A DNA stretch of 17,623 nt from Ettlia oleoabundans (lineage: Eukaryota; Chlorophyta; Chlorophyceae; Chlamydomonadales): the NCBI GenBank assembly GCA_019693395.1, contig JAAMXP010002502.1, positions 5,680-23,302 on the forward strand, written 5' to 3'. The notes beneath the pieces were generated by a model that made no database searches, was not told the origin of the DNA, and worked only from the letters and a program-made list of their open reading frames with translations. The position numbers and the translations under genes were made by a program. The first letter of the stretch is position 1. Every line of letters starts with the position of its first letter. Below are positions 12,570 to 17,623 of the stretch, piece after piece.

Positions 12570-13015
12570 GTGCGGGTGTATGGTGGCAATGGTGCATTAA
12601 CCTGGCCCTGACCGAGCACCATGGTTGTGGTTTGAGCTGGTAGTAAGCTAGGGTGTGATTAGCGCATTAGGTCGGCACTTGCATCGAACTGGCACTGCGC
12701 AAGCAGCAAATTAGCAAACAGCTGATGGCAAGCGTGGCTTCGGCTTGGCACCTGGCTCCTTACCGGACCTGGGCTCCGCTACTCGCTATATGTCGCAAAT
12801 TTACACTACTAATGCCTCTCCCTCCCATAACAAGGATATCATCATAAAAAGTATCAGTGCACATTCGGCAGATTTGCTGACCCAGATCATTTGTGCTCCA
12901 GAGCGCATAAAGAACTGTGAACATTGTTGGGGGCAAGGTGACACAGATTGCGCTGGGCAGGAAATATAAGGACTCTTCACCTTGCAGGTCCCTCTCCAGA
13001 GGCCACCCAGTTTGG
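12570..13015. other. Convergent intergenic region
   Basis: This 446-bp stretch lies between the stop codons of KDO-8-P synthase (plus) and the nuclease (minus). It is less GC-rich than its surroundings and holds both 3' UTRs. I see no convincing gene, tRNA or repeat in it; the only distinct signal is TTACA at 12801-12805. Confidence 0.7.
12801..12805 (-). terminator. TGTAA poly(A) signal for the nuclease gene
   Basis: The plus strand reads TTACA, so the minus strand reads TGTAA, 211 nt after the nuclease stop codon. This distance fits a typical algal 3' UTR. Confidence 0.5.
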
Positions 13016-14643
13016 CTAGGAGCGGGAGGGGCGCCAACCAGCTGCCTCTGCATCTGCCGTTGAGCAGAAGAATCGCTCCCCCTTGTCCACCTCTATGACT
13101 GTGCGGTCATAAAATGATCCACCCGGCACATGGTAGATTCTCTCTCCGCTGGATGTGATGTTGCCCTTGATGGTGCAGCCAGCCGGCGCAGCAGGCATGA
13201 CAGCAGCGGCGGGCACGGGCCCTGTAGGCACCAGCGCAGCAGCCGATCCCACAGCAGCGCCCACAGCAGCCGGTGCTGTTGCCTTGCTGCCACCGCCACC
13301 CCGCGGGTGTTCAATACGCCACTGCTGCGGCAGCTCAAAGCTGCCCGACCAGATGCCCTTGCCAGCGTCTCGCGCCTGCTCTTCGAGCAGTACATACGCT
13401 TTGCTGTACTGCCTGCAACGCCGCAAGAGGACCCAACATGCAGCACCGCACAGAACAGAGTGTCATGCCCTATCAGGCGCTCACCAGCAAATCAAAAAAA
13501 TGAGAAGACAATGCACAACCGGAAAGGCGGCAGGAGCAGGAGCGCACCTGTAAGCTACCGCCAACCCCTCCTGCACCAGCCAGGCGTTCAGATCTTCTCT
13601 CTGGCCGCCCTGCGCCAGAGAGCACACCCCCACCACACGTCCATACTTGTCGCGGTTCTTCTGCGTCAGGAGGGAATAGGAGCGCATAGGGGAGCCCAGA
13701 GTCAAAAGAAGTGGGGCAGGGGCAGCTCGCCTACACAGGGTGCCTACATGTACTGGCTGTCTATGTGCTCAGGTTGACAGGCAAGGTCTAGGTCCCTGTG
13801 TGCGAAGTGCCAACTCAATGGGCAATCCCATCCATCTCAGCCAGGCAGATATGCTTTTACACACAGCGGAGCAGGCAGCATGACTGGCATTCATGCGCCC
13901 TGTGCCACGCGCCTGCTCGCACTGCACTTGCGACTTGCCGATCTTGTTCAGTAGTGCCTGCTTGGAGCGCTCGCCTGCAGCGGGCACACAGACAGAACAG
14001 CAGAGAGACGCGCATGCACAGGGTTCTGATAGAAAACCATCGCAGCAGAATAAAACCAAGTAAAGAAATAAATTACATAAACGATCACACCAGCGGTTTT
14101 TGGCGGTGTACACTGCTGCATGGGAACGAAGCGGCTGCCATCTGAAAGCTGCTGTCACCGAGCGGGCATTGCCTCACCGCACATGTACTCGCTTCCCTTG
14201 GACGCTGTGCAGCTCTGCTTGGTCTCTGGTGCATCTGTACATATGTATGCGAGGAAATGCGGTAAAACACAGTTACCGTTGCCAACAACCAGCACCTCGC
14301 TGGTGCAGGGATGGGCCGACAAAGGTCGGTCAATAGACAACTCACCGATGCCAAACAGGCGAACGCGGGTGCCGCTGAAGTCCAGGGTGTCACCATCAAC
14401 CACCTTAGGAAAACCCTGGATCACTTCCTTGGCTGCCACAGGCGTTGGCGCAGACAGGAGCAGAGCTGCCAGGCAGCCAACGGCAACAGGCGGTAGCGAC
14501 GGCCGCAACCATGCCGCGGCACGGGGGCTGTTCCACTCGATTTGGCGGGCAATGCCGGAAGGTGCGGCTGCCTTGCATGCCCGACATTGCTGAGCAGCCC
14601 GAGACACGGGCTGCAAGGGCCGCGTCGCGGCCAAGTTCTGCAT
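13016..14643 (-). CDS. Staphylococcal nuclease-like (SNase/TNase) protein
   Basis: Predicted Ca-dependent phosphodiesterase cutting DNA and/or RNA. Exons 14346-14643, 14178-14234, 13913-13974, 13548-13660, 13016-13412 give 308 residues. Core motifs: VVDGDTL (D83, D85), RLFGIDAPE (R95, D100, E103, matching Arg35, Asp40, Glu43 of the S. aureus enzyme) and DKYGR (R147, matching Arg87), then LNAWLVQEGLAVAYR. All catalytic positions are kept. The N-terminus is Arg/Ala-rich, followed by a hydrophobic stretch (53-66) and PTPVAA/KE, an AxA-like cleavage site, suggesting plastid thylakoid-lumen or secretory targeting. After an Ala/Pro linker the C-terminus (CTIKGNITSSGERIYHVPGG, then YDRTVI, GERFFCS, AAGWRP) is a tail I know from bacterial and cyanobacterial thermonucleases. 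The start is the first ATG in frame (14643). The exon 3 donor is CAG/GCGCGT: no GT donor gives a family-like junction, so a GC-AG intron is proposed. The gene diverges from the helicase. Confidence 0.88.
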
Positions 14644-14936
14644 TTCCGGCAACCAGGCCTATGAAAATCGCTTGAGGATGTACCAATGGGTTACCAATTG
14701 AGATCAAGCACCTTCCGAGATCTCTACAATGTCTTAGCCACCTATAGCCGGGAGCCTGCTGGGCCTGCTGCGACCAGGCGACTGGGAATTGGGCACCCTA
14801 ACGATCAGCAGGCTTATGCTTGACATTAATCTGAGACTTTTGACGGTGTGTCGGTTATCTGGGAAGTCCTGAAGGGCCAAGCCGGTCACTGAACATCACC
14901 ATGTCGAACTAGCCTGCTTCGTTCCGTCTTGCGGCC
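14644..14936. promoter_or_regulatory. Bidirectional promoter, nuclease-helicase, with CCAAT boxes
   Basis: This 293-bp region separates two divergent start codons. It contains CCAAT at 14683-14687 and 14694-14698 and the reverse ATTGG at 14788-14792, candidates for NF-Y binding. No coding sequence was recognised here. The CCAAT boxes may be chance matches. Confidence 0.5.
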
Positions 14937-17423
14937 ATGCCTAGCGCCGCCAAAGCGAAGAAGGCAGCGGCGAGAAAGAGCGCGGTAACCGGAAAGAGCA
15001 AGACCGCAACAGCGGCAGGCGTCGCGCCCGGCGTTGGTGCTCCTGAAGAGGCCAAGGCAGCTGGAGCAGATGGAGGGGCTGGCGTACCCCAGCTGAGGGT
15101 GAGGATGATGCAGCTGAGCAGCGGTCTTTTTCGGTGAAAGCAGAGCACCTAGCAGCTTGGCTACGCAGTCCTGCCAGCGCCTGCGTGCTTGTCGTGCCAC
15201 GAGTGCCTCAGAACCTGTCGGCGCGCTCCACCCTCCCGCCCTCCTGCGCCTTTGCAGCTGGTCTTCCCTGCCAGCCTTTCGGTGCGGCAACGCGCGGCAG
15301 TGCATGCTGTGGAAGAGCACTACGGTGTGCCTCACAGCAGCCAGGGCGAAGGCAGCAAGAGGCGTGTGGCGCTGGGCGTACCAGATGGGCGCACCCTAGA
15401 GTTAACCCCTATGGAAGCACCCGCTCCTGGCCAGCCCACAGGTGCCATTAGTAGCCAGGTTAACCAAAACCCTAGCAGCGGCAACGGCGGTGCTAGCAGC
15501 AGCAGGAATGGGGAAAATGGTGGCGACCCACAGCCGCCTTTGACGGATGACCAGCTGGCGGCGCTTATCAAGCAGCACCTCAACTTGGACGCCGCTGCCG
15601 CTTTTGCTGGAGCCAGCGACACCACAACCACTGCTAATAGGGAATGGCAGCCTGCGGGAGTGGCAAAGGGGGGGGCTTGGCGACACATGGGAGGGAAGGG
15701 CACCGCTGATGCAAAGCCGGGGACCAAGGGTTTGATAGCGGTGGAGGATTTTGTCGCGCAGCTGCTGCCATTGCTGGAGATGGAACGGGAGGCTGAAATC
15801 GCACAGGCAAGCAATCCCCAGGGTCAGGTTGCTGAGTGCAAATGGATGCTTTGAGGCTGTTGACTGCGTGCTGCCGTTATCGCAGCTGAATATGCCGCTT
15901 TGCACCTGTGGCTATGTGCTGCCAGGGCCTGTTTTGCCTGGTGACCTATCTTTGGTCCAAGCAGGCTAGCGTAGCACGGTGATGCAGGCGGAGGAGGCGC
16001 TTGCTGCAGGCAGCCCTGAGACTGCCGCAGCCAAGGGAAGAGCGCTGCTGAATTTGCGGCTGACTGATGCTGAAGGCGGTCTGTTGGGGCGCACGCTGCT
16101 CACGCTAGTCAACAACAAGGCAAGCACTGGTTGGAGACAGTGGCAAGCAAGCGCTTGCGGTGGTGAGCCAGCCTTTGCCATCCTTTGCGGTACAACACTT
16201 GTGCACTGGTGTGCTCACCACTGGCAGTTACTCTGCCACTCCTAACGCATGTCCAGCTCCTGCTAGCTGACTGCCTCTCACCCGACCGCCCGCTTTCATG
16301 TTTGCCTGTCTGCCTGCAGGGTGGCGGTTCTGAGCCGCTTCCACCTCACAAGTTATCGCCACACGACATTGTGCGTATACGGCCAAGCAGGGGGGAGGGT
16401 GCAGGGCCGCCTCTGGCTGAGGGTGTGGTGTACCGAGTGCGGGACACGGCCATCACTGTGGCAGGTAAGCACCGCTCGGCAGCTTGCGACCATGGAGGGA
16501 GAGTCCTTCCAAACTATTAGTTTGGCAGCCAACCGTTATGGTCCTTGTTGTCTGGACCTGGAAGCCAGCATGGCTCATGCGACGGCACACTGCCACTACG
16601 CACCGCCGTTGCCAAGAGGCTGCCTATCTGACTGAATGCCTGCATCCTACCTGCTAGCAACACAGTGGACGAGGTGCCTGAGGAGGGGACGGATGTGCCG
16701 CTGCGGCTGGAAAAGATGGCCAACGAAGTCACGTACCAGCGCTTGCGGGCGGCGCTGACGGTAACAAGCATGCGGCGGATGCGGTGGCTCTGCAGCTTCA
16801 AGCAGGCCGGCACCCTGCTGATTGCTGGGCCACACATAGCAACAACCTAGCGTGCCGCATGTCGTGTATGTTGCATACCTGCGGGCAGCTGCCAAGCATG
16901 ACAGGATAGATTCCCCTTTTTTGGCCCTGATACATATACTTAGCGTCGCTGCCATGTAGAGCCTGGAAGGGGAGGCTCGGAACAGCGGCGTGGCGGCACC
17001 ATTGGTGGATGTGTTGTTTGGGCGCCGCCCGCCCCGCTTTGTCAGCCTGCCACCCGCCTGGCAGCCCGTTAACGCCAGCCTAGATGAGTCGCAGCAGCGG
17101 GGCATTAGCCTGGGCCTGGCAGCCCAGGACGTGGCATTGATACACGGTGGGGTGCGCCGAGAGGGGGGGGCGGGCGGGGGCACCCACAGATATAGCGTTC
17201 CGAATAGGCTGCCAGCCTAATGCATCAGCCTAATGTCAATGGCGATGCAAGTTTGGCCTGTATGCACCAGTCAACATGTGGCATTGAGCGTGGTTGACAA
17301 ACTTCCACAACTCAGCCTGTGCTGTTTCCCGGCGTGCCGTGTGGCATGCATTGCAGGCCCGCCCGGCACCGGCAAGACCACCGCCGTTATCGAGCTCATC
17401 TGCCAGGAGGTGGCGCGCGGCAA
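14937..17423 (+). CDS. R3H domain / SF1 helicase, SMUBP-2 (IGHMBP2) type, 3' end missing
   Basis: ATP-dependent nucleic-acid helicase resembling Arabidopsis At5g35970 and IGHMBP2/SMUBP-2. Exons: 14937-15098, 15258-15806, 15988-16119, 16320-16464, 16666-16760, 16960-17146, 17357-17423, giving 445 residues before the window ends in an intron. Residues 1-54 are Lys/Ala-rich (KAKKAAARKSAVTGKSK), a possible nuclear signal or basic tail. An R3H single-strand nucleic-acid binding domain follows (55-96: LVFPASLSVRQRAAVH with R66 and H70, HSSQGEGSKRRV). The pre-helicase region shows FVAQLLPLLEMEREAEIAQ, LAEGVVYRVRDTAITV, DEVPEEG, RLEKMANEVTYQRL and LFGRRPP. A Q motif (LDESQQRGI) and Walker A GPPGTGKT (424-431, K430) follow; later helicase motifs lie outside. 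Two donors are GC (CAG/GCAAGC, AAG/GCAAGC); the second has no in-phase GT alternative. ATG 14937 has a favourable context (GCGGCC before it). Confidence 0.88.
15807..15808 (+). other. Candidate GC splice donor (CAG/GCAAGC) with rival GT donor
   Basis: The helicase exon 2 can end before GCAAGC at 15807 or before GTTGCT at 15828. Both keep the frame with the acceptor at 15987 and differ by seven residues (ASNPQGQ). The GC site fits the GC-AG consensus better and gives a more family-like junction. Confidence 0.55.
16120..16121 (+). other. GC splice donor (AAG/GCAAGC)
   Basis: Joining AAG at 16119 to GGT at 16320 restores the conserved path from LVNNK into LPPHKL. The nearby GT sites are in the wrong phase, so a GC-AG intron of 200 nt is the simplest reading. 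Confidence 0.75.
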
Positions 17424-17623
17424 GTGAGCGGCGGCAACGCTACATCACCCTAAATCTGTGTCCACTGTAGGAGCTGCTCCCCTGCGGCACCTTGCACCTG
17501 CAGCCGGCTGGGCTGCCTCCTCCTCAACCCTGCTGGCTAGGCAAACACCCATCCACTGCCACCAATTCTGGCCTCACCCAGACTTGAACTGCACTGCCTC
17601 CATTGTACCCTGCTCCCCCGTGC
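17424..17623 (+). other. Helicase intron running off the window
   Basis: The intron begins with GTGAGC after a phase-2 exon end. The remaining 200 nt show no continuation of the helicase (motif Ia and the LACAASN-type segment are absent). The last bases (gctcccccgtgc) look like a pyrimidine-rich stretch leading toward an acceptor just outside the window. Confidence 0.6.

Noticed and set aside
12570..13015. tRNA or small gene in the convergent gap
   Set aside because: No T-arm GGTTCRA box, acceptor stem or family-like peptide was found; short open frames here have no recognisable motif.
13130..13777. Plus-strand 215-codon open frame
   Set aside because: It is antisense to the last two nuclease exons, whose translation carries clear SNase-family motifs.
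14155..14652. Nuclease start at TTG 14652
   Set aside because: The first in-frame ATG, at 14643, is three codons later and is the normal choice for a nuclear gene.

Overview
This is nuclear DNA of a eukaryote, most likely a green alga (Chlorophyta). The genes are cut by many short introns with GTGNGT-type donors and TGCAG acceptors. Coding sequence is GC-rich with CAG/CTG (poly-Gln) runs, TGTAA-type poly(A) signals can be seen, and several predicted proteins match land-plant gene types (plant-type KDO-8-P synthase, D-cysteine desulfhydrase-like enzyme, plastid/IGHMBP2-type helicase). No bacterial operon structure, rRNA, tRNA, CRISPR array or transposon was seen. Gene models were assembled by hand from splice signals, reading phase and remembered family motifs; no alignment or transcript data were available.

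Layout, left to right: (1) 87-5825, minus: paladin-like phosphatase, 16 exons recovered, 3' end outside the window. (2) 5933-7829, plus: RNF32-type protein (RING-H2, IQ motif, RING-H2), 2 exons. (3) 7994-9905, minus: PLP-dependent D-cysteine desulfhydrase / ACC deaminase-like enzyme, 3 exons. (4) 9945-12569, plus: 3-deoxy-D-manno-octulosonate-8-phosphate synthase, 9 exons. (5) 13016-14643, minus: staphylococcal-nuclease-like protein with an organelle or secretory type N-terminus, 5 exons. (6) 14937 to beyond 17423, plus: R3H domain plus SF1 helicase of the SMUBP-2/IGHMBP2 type, 7 exons recovered, cut by the right edge inside an intron.

The strands alternate strictly (-,+,-,+,-,+), so every neighbouring pair is either divergent with a short shared promoter (107, 39 and 293 bp between start codons) or convergent with close 3' ends (164 and 446 bp between stop codons). 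The genes do not form one pathway: phosphoinositide/inositol-phosphate type phosphatase, E3 ligase-like protein, sulfur amino-acid PLP enzyme, cell-wall sugar acid synthesis, nuclease and helicase. Any coordination would come from the shared promoters.

Most unusual points: R3H placed before, not after, the helicase core; a group of likely GC-AG introns; a KDO-8-P synthase whose first coding exon is only ATGGCG and whose first intron is stop-free and in frame; a 39-bp gap between two divergent start codons; a 96-nt perfect alternating purine-pyrimidine tract ending in a 10-bp-arm hairpin inside an intron; and paladin repeats whose intron positions do not match each other.
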